From positions 1,798,001 through 1,862,000 of the forward strand of contig JAPFFF010000027.1 in NCBI GenBank assembly GCA_039105265.1: a DNA stretch of 64,000 bases, given 5' to 3'. A model generated the notes under the pieces. It had not been told where the DNA came from and ran no database searches. It saw only the letters and a list, made by a program, of their open reading frames with translations. Origin of the DNA: Tritrichomonas musculus. Lineage: Eukaryota; Parabasalia; Tritrichomonadida; Tritrichomonadidae. This document shows, one piece after another, positions 50,785 through 61,500 of this stretch. How positions within the stretch are numbered: the stretch's first letter is position 1; the number at the start of each line of letters is the position of its first letter. The position numbers and the translations under genes are program-made.

Positions 50785-53394
50785 CTATTCGCCATTATTA
50801 TCATCATCCTTATTTAATAAATGCTGTTGTCTTTGCTGACGAGGAATTGGGAACTTCTGTATTGACAAATCGTCGAAAATAACAAGAATAGTATCAATTT
50901 GACCATCAATTTTTGAATTGAAGCATTTCAATGCATTAACTTTCTTTGGGATCTTTGTTATTGTAGAAAACACAACCTTTAATCCTTCACAAAAGCAAAT
51001 TAAAAGTCTTGAATTTGTTGAAATAACGAATCTGTCATCATCAATAACTGCAAATCCAGTAATATTACCTTTTTCATGAGGAATCTTTTTCGTTGATTGA
51101 TCTCTTGATATATACCAAATATTTCTAGAGAAAGCAACGAACAATCCTCTTGAAGCAGCACCAAATGATCTTGGTGGATTTTGAATTTCAACAGTATCTA
51201 GCTTATGGCCTCTCATATCAAAAACAGAAATAAATTTAGAACAAAGGACATAAACAGTTTCATCAACAGCAGCTATTGTTAAAGGCTCATCAACATCTAT
51301 AATTGATTGATGGTCAACAGTTATTTCTCTATGAAAATAAAGAACAATTAACTCGTTTCTAATTGTTAAAGCGAAAAATCTGTTTCCACTACTACAAACT
51401 CCAATCACTCTTATCGGAATTCTTGCAATTAACTTTCGCATAACAAAATTGTAAATATCTAAAGATGTGCTAGTTCCAAGTGCCAAAAGACCTGAGCTAA
51501 AAGCGGCACAAGTAGCACTAGGGAAACTAGGAAGTTTAATCCAATCTACATTTTCACTTGATGTGACAATTCCTGTTGCTTCACCCCATTCAACAATTGT
51601 TGTTTCTTCATCAACATGATTAACTCGTTTTACAGGGCTCTTAAATGGATTAATTGTGAAGATTGGACCACGGTCTTTCAGACTGGCAAGAATAAAAAGT
51701 CCATCTGTGAAACCAGATGCAAGAGTTGTTTCTGAAAGTGAAAGAGAAAGACATAAGCTTTGTTGAAAAGTGAAGCTGTAAGGTTCACCAACAAAACTGG
51801 CAACATAAACACGATTATCAATACTGGCAACAGCATAATTAGTACTAGATATTGCAACAGCTGTAATTGCTGACTCCCATGTTTTTTCGAAAAGTAATTT
51901 CAAATCGCAATTAGCATATGTAAGAATATGGATACTAGCAGTCGTAGCAACAATAATATATTCACCATTGCCTTTTCCATGAAGACTCGTGTTTGATGCT
52001 ACAATTCGACTTGGTGGTTTCCATACGGATTGGCCAGCAATTACTTTGTCATTCTCAATTTTACAAAACGGAAGCTGTGGAGGAGGTGGAGGGACGGTTG
52101 GAAATGGATTGATTGTAGATAAACCACAACGAATCATAATAGAATTATATTCAACAAGATTAAAATAATGTGGGATTGGAAAAGATACGCCACATTTAGG
52201 AGAAATTAGAGTACCATCAGTATTTAAATAAATAAAATCGATTCCGTTTGTTTCTATTCTAATTGGAGGCTGATTAGAATCATTTTTTAACGTGCATATA
52301 AGTTTTAGAGCACTTGATTTACGTTTTCCACTACTAATACTTGACATTGTCCGAGATCTAGATTTGGTGCTTTTCATGGAACTTCGCCTTGATTGAACTT
52401 GATTATCATTATCTGATGAAAATGAATAATTATCTGAATTTGAATCTGAATCTGAGTCTGAATCAGAATTTGAATTATTTTCTCCATATGAATCAGAGAA
52501 AGTTGAAATACTAGATAAATTAATCGAAGAAGAAGAAAGAGAATAGATTTCGCCTTGATTAGTAGAAAAATAAGTTACGCCATTATAATAATTTGATGAA
52601 GTAACAATATCGTCAATTTTATCTCCAACAACTTCGTGTGTTGGAAATGTTGAATAAATTTGGTCTTCTTGTTTGAAAAAGAAAGGTGATATATATTGAC
52701 TTTGATAAGAAACCGATATAGTAGCTGGACCTGAATAAACTTTATTTTCATTAAAATCTAAGAACCAAGTTGTAATTTGACACGAGTTTTCTGTACGGAT
52801 ATAAGCCGAAAAGGCTGCTGAATTCGGCCACATTTGTAGTTGATTATCAAAAGCAAATAGTGTGGTAGAAACAGATAAAGAAGGAACTCCATTATTCATA
52901 TTATTAAGTGTTGTCAAAGATGATATAGAAGAATTTTGTAAAGAGCACATTCTTACAACTCTTAAAACATAAGGAGGTGGCCAATTGATGTTAAATGTTG
53001 CTGTATCATTTCGTGATAAGCGAACTAAAATTCCATTTTCAAAAAGTAAATGCGGACGCCCTTGCTGATCGACTAAAAGCGTGTGACAAAGCATTACAGT
53101 TCGTTCATCAAGTTCAGCTGATGATAAAATTCTAAATTTTCCATTGTTAAGTACGATAAGATGTGCAAAATGATCTTCAGTAACAACAACAAAACGAAGT
53201 GGCTTTGAACGATCGAATGGCGGAACGAAAACACTAATAATTGGCATTTTAAATGTAGCTCGAGCGATTTCTTCAAGAGTTGAAAAATCGCCAACTCTTA
53301 AAAGATCGAATTGATGATGTATAAAAACAGCTCGATTTTCGTGGAATGCTGAATGAAATTCGCCGAAAGAATCAAGTGGACGAATTGGATTCAT
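50785..53394 (-). CDS. Beta-propeller-like protein (869 aa), family unknown
   Basis: The protein is built of repeating short beta strands with small turns (for example RFVVVTEDHFAHLIVLNNGK, YIIVATTASIHILTY, AVASIDNRVYVASF, LIVLYFHREITVDHQ), typical of one or two WD40-type propellers. A Ser/Asp-rich insert of about residues 300-350 (SDSDSDSDSNSDN) and a poly-Pro motif PTVPPPPPQLPF near 425 split it into two halves. No membrane segment or signal is seen. It could be a trafficking, intraflagellar transport or ubiquitin-ligase scaffold subunit; the sequence does not decide. Confidence 0.75.
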   Translation of the reverse strand: MNPIRPLDSFGEFHSAFHENRAVFIHHQFDLLRVGDFSTLEEIARATFKMPIISVFVPPFDRSKPLRFVVVTEDHFAHLIVLNNGKFRILSSAELDERTVMLCHTLLVDQQGRPHLLFENGILVRLSRNDTATFNINWPPPYVLRVVRMCSLQNSSISSLTTLNNMNNGVPSLSVSTTLFAFDNQLQMWPNSAAFSAYIRTENSCQITTWFLDFNENKVYSGPATISVSYQSQYISPFFFKQEDQIYSTFPTHEVVGDKIDDIVTSSNYYNGVTYFSTNQGEIYSLSSSSINLSSISTFSDSYGENNSNSDSDSDSDSNSDNYSFSSDNDNQVQSRRSSMKSTKSRSRTMSSISSGKRKSSALKLICTLKNDSNQPPIRIETNGIDFIYLNTDGTLISPKCGVSFPIPHYFNLVEYNSIMIRCGLSTINPFPTVPPPPPQLPFCKIENDKVIAGQSVWKPPSRIVASNTSLHGKGNGEYIIVATTASIHILTYANCDLKLLFEKTWESAITAVAISSTNYAVASIDNRVYVASFVGEPYSFTFQQSLCLSLSLSETTLASGFTDGLFILASLKDRGPIFTINPFKSPVKRVNHVDEETTIVEWGEATGIVTSSENVDWIKLPSFPSATCAAFSSGLLALGTSTSLDIYNFVMRKLIARIPIRVIGVCSSGNRFFALTIRNELIVLYFHREITVDHQSIIDVDEPLTIAAVDETVYVLCSKFISVFDMRGHKLDTVEIQNPPRSFGAASRGLFVAFSRNIWYISRDQSTKKIPHEKGNITGFAVIDDDRFVISTNSRLLICFCEGLKVVFSTITKIPKKVNALKCFNSKIDGQIDTILVIFDDLSIQKFPIPRQQRQQHLLNKDDDNNGE

Positions 53395-54059
53395 AATAAG
53401 AATTTAATTTGCGTAAAAAGTTTTAAATTCTTTTTTTGAGTTGGTTTTTTATCTGAAAAAAAAATTAGAATTTATCAAATAGTTTATTCAAATATCAAAT
53501 TAAAATTGAAAATTTCCTCAATTTTTTTTTCAATTTTGTACGTTTAATTTTTATGATACAATTGATATCAACAAATTTGGTATGAAACTTTTTTTTTATT
53601 AAAATCAATGGTACAATTTCTGTAAATTTCATGAAGCAAATAATTTAACTAATTTAGGAATTGGAGAAACATGAGTTTGAACATTTTCAATTTATAAAAA
53701 AGCAATTCAACAGTTTTTAAGAATATGAACATTTTGTCTTTTTGTATTTGTATTTGTATTTGTATTTTAAACTCCCAAATGTTTTTTTTATATAGATTAC
53801 TTAAAAAGATAAATAATTTTCTCATCTGTAAATATCAAACATAATCAGAAAATTAAAGTTGAAATATCGGCACTATCTTCAGATGTTCAGGATCCTCGGC
53901 AAAAAAATGATAAAAATGTAGATGTGAAAAAAACTAATGATGATCATTAAGAATGAATTGGAATAACTAATGAAATGCATTAAGAAAGCCAAATATTTTC
54001 TAAAAATATCATAAAGCAGTCATCAGCATTATCAAAATTGTGATATATGTATATATATC
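53395..54059. other. Intergenic stretch with a TATTTG microsatellite
   Basis: About 660 bases of AT-rich DNA. A hexanucleotide array (TATTTG, about four units) lies at 53741-53768. Bases 53860-53950 have coding-like composition without a convincing start (KVEISALSSDVQDPRQKND), perhaps a scrap of a dead gene. Confidence 0.45.
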
Positions 54060-54064
54060 AAATT

Positions 54065-54510
54065 GATTATTATCAATTCTTTGGATAAGCATGTTTTATT
54101 ACAAAATTAATACGAATAAAAGCATAAATCAAAAATGGAATCAGAGTTATTGAGAATATCAATGTTGGAACACCTACTTCAATGAAATACTAATTGGTCA
54201 CTTCACCATTTTTTTATTCTTTTGTTAGCATTTTTGAATACCATTCCTGAAACTTTTTTTGCTCCTCCTCAGACTGATGTGAAACCCAATCAGCAGCGCC
54301 ACGAGCTCCATCGAAGATGTAATTCAAGCATTTAATTGATTTTCCATCGATTTTTTTATTTTGTAATGCAAAAGCGGAAGCAACAACACTCATCACTGAA
54401 ATGAGCAAAACAGAAAAAATCACAAGACTAAGAAGATGGATATGAATTCTAACTCTACCAAGGAGAAATCTTCTTTTATTATCAAATGGCATTATAGCAG
54501 TGAATACCAA
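54065..54510 (-). pseudogene. Remnant of a multi-pass membrane protein gene
   Basis: An ATG at 54492 opens a 92-codon frame: MPFDNKRRFLLGRVRIHIHL, a membrane helix (LLSLVIFSVLLISVMSVVAS), then a small loop with ADWVSHQSEEEQKKFQEWYS. After its stop the same frame continues, through another stop, into a further hydrophobic helix (VGVPTLIFSITLIPFLIYAF) to about 54065. Two more helices of the same kind form the C-terminus of the adjacent LRR frame (54513-54760). I read the whole as a decayed four-helix membrane protein (tetraspanin-like in layout), with the upstream LRR gene joined to it. A genuine small membrane protein at 54214-54492 is the alternative. Confidence 0.5.
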
Positions 54511-54512
54511 AG

Positions 54513-56586
54513 TTAATAATTAGGACAAATGCAAAAAAAAAAAAAATATAATAATATAATAATATCGATCATTGTCACAGATGCTTGTAAGCAAACATCT
54601 ACAATTTTTCCAGTTTTATATGCATGGACAAAAGGTCTAATTCTAGTTCCCCAAACAAACTCAATAATAAATAAAACTATCAAGTTTAAAATTGCTGGTC
54701 CAATGGAGTAAAAGAAAAAAGAGCAGTAAACGAGATCTTCATAAACTAATCCATTTTCTCCTTCTGAATCTGAATTACAAAGATCTTCTAATAAATCGCA
54801 GCCTTGAAATGCATGATATCCAATTGAATCAACTGAAGAAGGAATTGATATTTCATCCAAACTATTGCATTCACGAAATGCATGATGACCAATTGTATTC
54901 ACAGACGGAGGAATGTCAACTTTTTTCAATGATGTACAAGAATCAAATACATCGTATCCAATTTCAGTTACTGAAGAAGGAATTGTTATTTCTTTCAATG
55001 AAGTGCAATCACTGAAAGCACCGCCGCTAATAACATTTAAAGACGAATTATTTTCAAATGACACTTCTTTCAATGATGGGCAGTTGTTGAAAGCATACCA
55101 TTCAATTACAGCAACAGAAGAAGGAATCACAATTTTCTCTAACGAATTGCATCTACAAAAAGTGCGAGAATAAATCTTTTTAACAGAAGAAGGAATTGTT
55201 ATATGGTTTAATGACATGCAACATTGGAAGCATCCAAATCCAAAATACGCTACAGATGAAGGAATTGATATGTGAGTCAATGATATGCAGCTTTCGAAAC
55301 AACAATCTCCAATATAAGTGGCAGAGGATGGAATTGATACTTGTGTTAATTTTGAGCAATTATTAAATGTCAGATGATTAATTCCGATTTTCATTAAATT
55401 TGGTGGAAATGCAATTTGAGTTAAGTTGTTTTTATTTTGGAAACTTTTGTTTTTCGAATCTGTTTTTAATAACGAAATGTAAATCCTTTCAGTGTCATCA
55501 TTTTCAAGTGCTTTTGATATTTCTTCTGGCTTTAATTTATCCTTCAAACCTGGCTTTATATAAAGATCAACAAGATCTGAAAAGCAATAAAAACACGAAT
55601 TGAAAAAGATGGAATTATTTTTGACGTCGTTTGGAAGATATTCAAAATTACAACATTTAATGATGTACTTGTAATTAATGACATTTTCTTCATGTAATAA
55701 AACTTCATGGATGTAACGAGCTATGTCATTATGATGACAAATAATTGACTCACAAAAACATGACCAAAAATCATAGTTTGGCGGATCAACTTCATATTGC
55801 TCCAAAAGATGAATCAGCTCTGGATTCTGACTATGAATTGTATAGATCCACAATGAAGGATTTAATTCATTTGATGAGTATTTCATGTATTGAAAAATTT
55901 GAATTGATCCATAGAATTCGGCATATTGAATCAATGTCGGTTTTGTCTTAAGTAAAAGTGAACTTGTCTCAAAAATTGAAAGAGTAATTTTTACTCGTAA
56001 AAGTGCTGGATTTTGATTCGTTAATGTAACCAATGTTTCAACTGAATCTTCACGAATAATACGACAAATATGTGAGTATTTCATCGAAATTTGTCAAATA
56101 ATCATGATTTTCTGCCAATATTTCATCCTCAATTCTACTTGATTCATCACTTGTAAGGAAATATTTGATTTCAGGATAAAAATAGTAATGATATCTTGAA
56201 TTTTTTTTTGGGATGTACAATAGCATTTGATGAACAATATCATTATCAATGGTTATTGCATGTTTTTTAATAAAAAATAATAAAATAGGTTTATTACTTT
56301 TGATAATATCGAATATTTCTTTTTTTGAAAAGGTTTGCGTGATATATTCAAAAAAATAATCAAAAATTTTGTAAATTTTCTGGAAAAAACTTGGAAAACG
56401 ATGGTGATGATTGGATATTTGGATTAATAAACGAAAAAATATTGTCATTTCTTGGGTATTTTCTAGTTTTGCTTGATCTTCAACAATATTAATAATTTCT
56501 TGAAACTTACCATCATCATCTATATTTTCAACATCTAGAAATTGAAGTACACTTCTATAAAGCTCTTTCCAATCATCAATATATTT
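54513..56586 (-). pseudogene. Broken DUF3447/BspA-type leucine-rich-repeat gene fused to membrane-protein remains
   Basis: Two overlapping frames make one gene. The upstream frame (56050-56586, no usable ATG at its start, stop TAA at 56587-56589) encodes the beginning of the family: KYIDDWKELYRSVLQFLDVE, then KPILLFFIKKHAITIDNDIV and YYFYPEIKYFL. Near 56080 the homology moves to another frame (KYSHICRIIREDSVETLVTL) that runs 54513-56084. That part carries ankyrin-like DUF3447 helices and about nine LRR_5 repeats of the BspA type (SLTHISIPSSVAYFGFGCFQ). The last repeat breaks off into an acidic linker (SDSEGENG) and two hydrophobic helices unlike any LRR protein. The lost start, the frameshift and the chimeric end point to a pseudogene, unless the frameshift is a sequencing error. 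Confidence 0.7.
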
Positions 56587-56589
56587 TTA

Positions 56590-57033
56590 ATAATTCAATT
56601 TTGAATGAATTGTTATGTTCCTTGACTATTATAAAAAAAAAAAAGTGAAATATTTCTGATTTTATTTGTTCTATTTTTCAAACTTTTTGATAAATCTATC
56701 AATAAATCATTCAAAAACTGTTCTTAGCAAAGAACATGAATTTCATGGTTTATCCAAAGCAATCAACTCTAATTTACTTATTAATTAATTTATTGATTAT
56801 AAAAATTACAATCAATTTTATAATAAAATTTCAAATCCCTAATATTGAATACAATCATTGACAATAAAGATTTGTTTAAAAAAAAAAAGATCTGCGCATG
56901 TAGTTGAATAACTACAATCTGAGTTCAAAAAGATTAAATAAATAAATAAATAAAAACAGATATAAATAAAATCTTTGATATAGGAATATTATCAATAGTA
57001 CATACATTTAATACACCAATAGGAAATAAAATG
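56590..57033. other. Intergenic spacer
   Basis: About 440 bases of AT-rich DNA with an AATAAATAAATAAATAAATA microsatellite near 56936-56955. No gene is seen. Confidence 0.5.
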
Positions 57034-58053
57034 CTAAAAAATATTGCAACACCTATTTTCATTTAAATCATGGTCTTTCTCTGTTTCTGAACTTGGGGCT
57101 CCTTTCATGTCGAGAGGAATGACAGATATTTTGGCAATATCGTTTCTATTTAAGCGCTCCCAATCGTACATATGCAAAACAAAATTCTGATTATTAATTG
57201 ATAATTTCAGAAGATCAATGATCCCATCATAATTAGGCTCATCTTCAAAATTCAAAGATGAAATCATATTATATATTTCAGTAAATTCTGGAACCATTGA
57301 TTTACATAATTCTTGAGCTTGAATATTCTTTTTTATTTTTATAGTTTTCAGCTTATCATCACTTCCAGGCCATGGAAGTGAACCAGTTGAAAGCTCTATC
57401 ATGGTATAAAACCATGATATTAAATCATCTTTTCTTGAAAGCTCATTTTCTTCGTGAGCATTGATTGAAGCATAACGGAGGGTTCCCGTATATCCAGGTT
57501 TGTTGCGCGGAGGTTTCATTTCTCCTGTTTCTGAGATATATTTTCTAGCAAGGCCAAAATCAATAAGACATATTGGATTATGACGATCAGGACGAACCAA
57601 AAAGTTACTTGGCTTTATATCTCGGTGAACATATCCTTTACTATGTAGTGTTCGAATGCATTCGATCATATGAATTCCAACATGTAATACTGTATATTTT
57701 GAAAAAGATCTTTCTGGAAGGAACCGTGAAATTTGCGATAGCGATGGTCCTAAAAGTTCCATTATCAAAAAACGAAAGTCAGCTGTTATCCCTGATTCAA
57801 TAAATTGAGGAAATTTATAGGGAACTTGGCATTCTTTTAAAATTCTGATTTCTCGTTGAAGTCCTATTTTATGCGTTGATAAATCTTCGATTTTTATTGC
57901 GTAATGATCGTCAAAGCCTATTTTAACAATATCATAAATTTTTCCATAGCCTCCTTCCCCAATAAGTTGAATAAACTCAAAATCTCCAATTCTTGTTCCT
58001 TTTGGAATTGTGTCCCTTTGATTAGAGTTGGTTTTTTGATTATTTTTCAACAT
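57034..58053 (-). CDS. Casein kinase 1-family kinase with a CaaX-like lipidation tail
   Basis: This encodes 339 residues, a CK1/TTBK-type kinase with GEGGYGKIYDI, Lys in YAIKIED, HRDIKPSNFLVR, DFGLARKYIS, GTLRYASINAHEENELSRKD (CK1 hallmark) and LNFEDEPNYDGI. The domain fills about residues 21-300. The short tail ends NENRCCNIF: CNIF is a CaaX-type box (Phe at the end favours geranylgeranyl addition), with a neighbouring Cys that could be palmitoylated. A membrane-anchored CK1 is therefore predicted, comparable in location to yeast Yck kinases, which use palmitoylated cysteines. The Lys-His-Arg-Asp catalytic residues are intact. Confidence 0.9.
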   Translation of the reverse strand: MLKNNQKTNSNQRDTIPKGTRIGDFEFIQLIGEGGYGKIYDIVKIGFDDHYAIKIEDLSTHKIGLQREIRILKECQVPYKFPQFIESGITADFRFLIMELLGPSLSQISRFLPERSFSKYTVLHVGIHMIECIRTLHSKGYVHRDIKPSNFLVRPDRHNPICLIDFGLARKYISETGEMKPPRNKPGYTGTLRYASINAHEENELSRKDDLISWFYTMIELSTGSLPWPGSDDKLKTIKIKKNIQAQELCKSMVPEFTEIYNMISSLNFEDEPNYDGIIDLLKLSINNQNFVLHMYDWERLNRNDIAKISVIPLDMKGAPSSETEKDHDLNENRCCNIF

Positions 58054-58128
58054 TTTTTAAAAGCATTTTTTTGATTACGTTTATTAATTCAAAAGCCAAA
58101 ATCCAATAACCGAAAATCATGTTTCATT

Positions 58129-58130
<2 letters not shown>

Positions 58131-58161
<31 letters not shown>

Positions 58162-58215
58162 GGTTCGAGGTATATTTATGATCTGTATCTTTTGGCTACT
58201 CTTGGACAACATTAG

Positions 58216-58259
<44 letters not shown>

Positions 58260-58318
58260 AAAACAAGATTTTTCGAAGTATGAAAATCATCTTTTTTTTT
58301 TTTTTTTTTTTTTTTTTT
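58131..58318. repeat. Three long homopolymer tracts (T30, A27, T27) with a CA microsatellite
   Basis: T30 at 58131-58160, then a short (AC)n at about 58216-58227 running into A27 at 58228-58254, and T27 at 58292-58318. They sit in the 450-base spacer between the divergent CK1 and GHKL ATPase genes. Such tracts can exclude nucleosomes and are also prone to assembly error. Confidence 0.95.
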
Positions 58319-58495
58319 GTTCGTTTTTGAGTTCACGTTTTAATAAAAATATTGTGATTGTTCAATCGGATAAATGGAAATAAAAAAAAAAAAATTGCTG
58401 ACAGAAAATTTTTTTCAATGAAATATCACCGCTTTTTAATCAATTCAGATTTTATTTGGTTAGTCCTCCTCAATCATAAATTTTCTAAATTTACT

Positions 58496-58502
58496 TCATT
58501 TT
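58496..58502 (+). promoter_or_regulatory. Initiator-like element (TCATTTT) of the GHKL ATPase gene
   Basis: TCATTTT has its A at 58498, 8 bases before the ATG at 58506, matching the trichomonad initiator and its very short leaders. Motif match only. Confidence 0.45.
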
Positions 58503-58505
58503 GCA

Positions 58506-61500
58506 ATGTTTCAAATTGGACAAGAACGATTAAAACTTGTCCAGGGATTATATGTTGCAAATGTTCGAAATAGGCTTCGTGAACTTGAAACACCAGACGA
58601 TGATCTTCAAAAAAGATGGATATGGGAACTCATTCAAAATGCGAAAGATTGTTCAAAAGAAGCAAAAAATAGTATTCAAGATACAGATCAAATTCCTTTC
58701 AAAAGAGTCAATCAAGGTGTTGATATCAAAATCATTTATGACGTATCTCAAAATCTAGTAATTTTCAAGCATAATGGATTTCCTTTTACAAATGAAACAT
58801 TAGATTCATTGATGTATAAAATTACGACCAAAGATGACGATGAAAATAGCACAGGACGATTTGGTACAGGATTTATGACTTCACATACTTTATCTCGCGT
58901 TGTTGTTATTCATGCGCCATTTTTATTACATGCAAACGACTCCTGGGAAAGATCTTACATTGAAGCTACTGTTTTCCGCGAAGGAAGTTCAGATAAGCAG
59001 TTAGCTCAGGAATTTTTAGAAATGGAAAAGAGTAAAAAGAAATTTGATTATGACCCCAATAACGAGGAGCATAACTGGACATCATTTACATACAAATTAA
59101 CAAGTGATCTTGGTATTAACTCAGCTAAACTAGGAATTCAATCATTTAGAGAGAATATTATGAAGTTATTATTGTTTTGTGATGACATTAATTCAATTCA
59201 ATTAAATGATGAGAATCCAATTTTTTCTTCTTCTGTCTCAAATAATAAAAATTTAACAAAATCTTTAATTAAACAAAATATATTCGATAACCTTCAAGTT
59301 ATAGGGAAAACCATTACTTATTTAGATGAACGTCATTTCATTGTTGCCACTGTTGAGCAACCAGATGAACAATATACGCAAAAGTTTTCAAAAAGTCACA
59401 ATAAGAAATGTCAAAATAAAAAAATACGGTTTTCAATTGCTTTTGAAATTGATTCGAATAAGAATTTAATCAACCTTGAGCCTAACCAAACATGTTTATT
59501 CTGTACATTTCCTCTCATTGGTAGTTCAAAATATCAACTTCCATTTTTACTAGATAGTCCAATTTTCGAAACTAAAACAGAAAGAGATGGAATCATATTA
59601 GATGGAAAAGAATTTGATTCAGATAACATATTAACAAATACTGGACTTAACTTTCTAATTTTAAATTCATCAATTAAATTGTTTAAAATTATTTTATCTT
59701 GGCTGATTCAAGATAATTATACAAATTTTGCATGTTTTTCAAATGGATTAAAATATAATAATACAACAATAGAGTCGATGAAACCATTTTTAAATAAACT
59801 TCGTTCGATTTTAGAAGCTTCGCCTCTTGTTCATAATTCATCAAATGATATCTCACAATTAAATGAAATTATTATTTTAGATTTTACAAATATTAAAAAT
59901 CCCAAAACATTTCATGATCTTGCATCAAAACTATATACTAATGTAGCTTCCTTTGATGAATGTAATCAATGGCAAAATAAAACATGGGAAAGCATTTCCA
60001 TTCTTACTTATGAAACTTTTATCAAACATATTATCAGTATTGGTTCAAATACTCCCTTTGTTCCAAAAAGTAATTTCAATAATTATGTAATCTCGCAAGA
60101 ATTATTTAAAAATGGCCTTTTATCATTAAAAGACTATGATTTTGACTTTTTAAATGAATTCTATTCATTCATTTTATCTGAAGAATCAGGAAAGCCAGAA
60201 GAAGAATCGATTTTCTTAAGATATAAAATTGTTCTCAATTTGAACAATAAATTTACACTTTTAAGCAGCCTAAAAAGTAACTCTGATTGTTCTCCTGATT
60301 TCAACGAAGTAATGAAAATGTTCAATTCTTGGGGAAACAAAATAATTCATCCACGAATCATCAGTTTTCAATCCAAAATTGACAAAATAACGAACAACGA
60401 TGCCACACAAGAAATAACCAACTTTTTCTATGGGCGTCAAAATGATATTCAATCGTTATTATCGTTTGTTCGATTTGTTATTAAAGATGATGATCGAAGG
60501 TCAAAAATGTATCAAGTTTCCCAACTTTTCTATGACGTTCCACAGCAAATAATCATTGAAGATGTTGATGAAAATTTGTGGGAATATTCAGACTCGCTTT
60601 TACTTAAACTAATCAATCAAAAGATCAACAACATGAAAGGAAAAACAGTTGATAAATCAAATTTAGAAGCCTACAATTCATTTTATGAATTATATCAACG
60701 TCATTTCACCAACAATAATTTTCTTGTTCCTAACTTTAAATTGATTCTAGTTGAGAAAAGAAAACTTGGCAAAATATCGACAAATATTTCACCTGTTTTA
60801 CTAGATAAACTAGGACCATTTATCAAGTTTGACTTGTATGCACATCCTCTGGTAACATCTGTTAATTTTAGTAATACTTATGAGATTAGTAATTTGATGA
60901 ACACGATCAATTCTGATGATTTCTTCGCTCACAATGGTTTCATATATGAAGATCGATTATTTTCTGTTTTAGGTATCATGCCGCCCAAAACTAATCATAG
61001 GTTATTTGAGTTTCAAACGAAAATAATTGAATTGGCACAATTATTCTTCTGTAAGGATATTAAAATGATTGAAACACCAATTGTTGATGAGTTATTTTGG
61101 AAGAGAGCAAATGAAATTGTTTTGGATTGCGTTGAAGATACTTTGCATCAATATCATGATATATCTACATTAAAAGAATGCTTAGTGAAAGATGAAAAAA
61201 TAATTTTTGCTAATTTAAACATGTATTTTGAAATTTTATCTTCTGATTACTCAAATAGACGAAAGAAAGCTTTGGTTCCCAATTATAAAGGCGTCTTTCG
61301 TCCTGCTGACAAAATCTACTTTTCTAAAGGAATTTCAGAGACACTTTTTGATCTCTTTAATTTGATGAGGTCTGAAGGAGACATTAGAGATGAATATGCG
61401 CATCCAAACATTGTTTGTAATTTTCTTCAAGTTGTTGATTTTAAACAATTTTTAACAGAAATAAGTGAGAATCTTTCTGATGAACAACTGATCAGCAATT

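Noticed and set aside
58127-58330. 67-codon frame over the homopolymers
   Set aside because: Poly-Phe and poly-Lys strings from T and A tracts.
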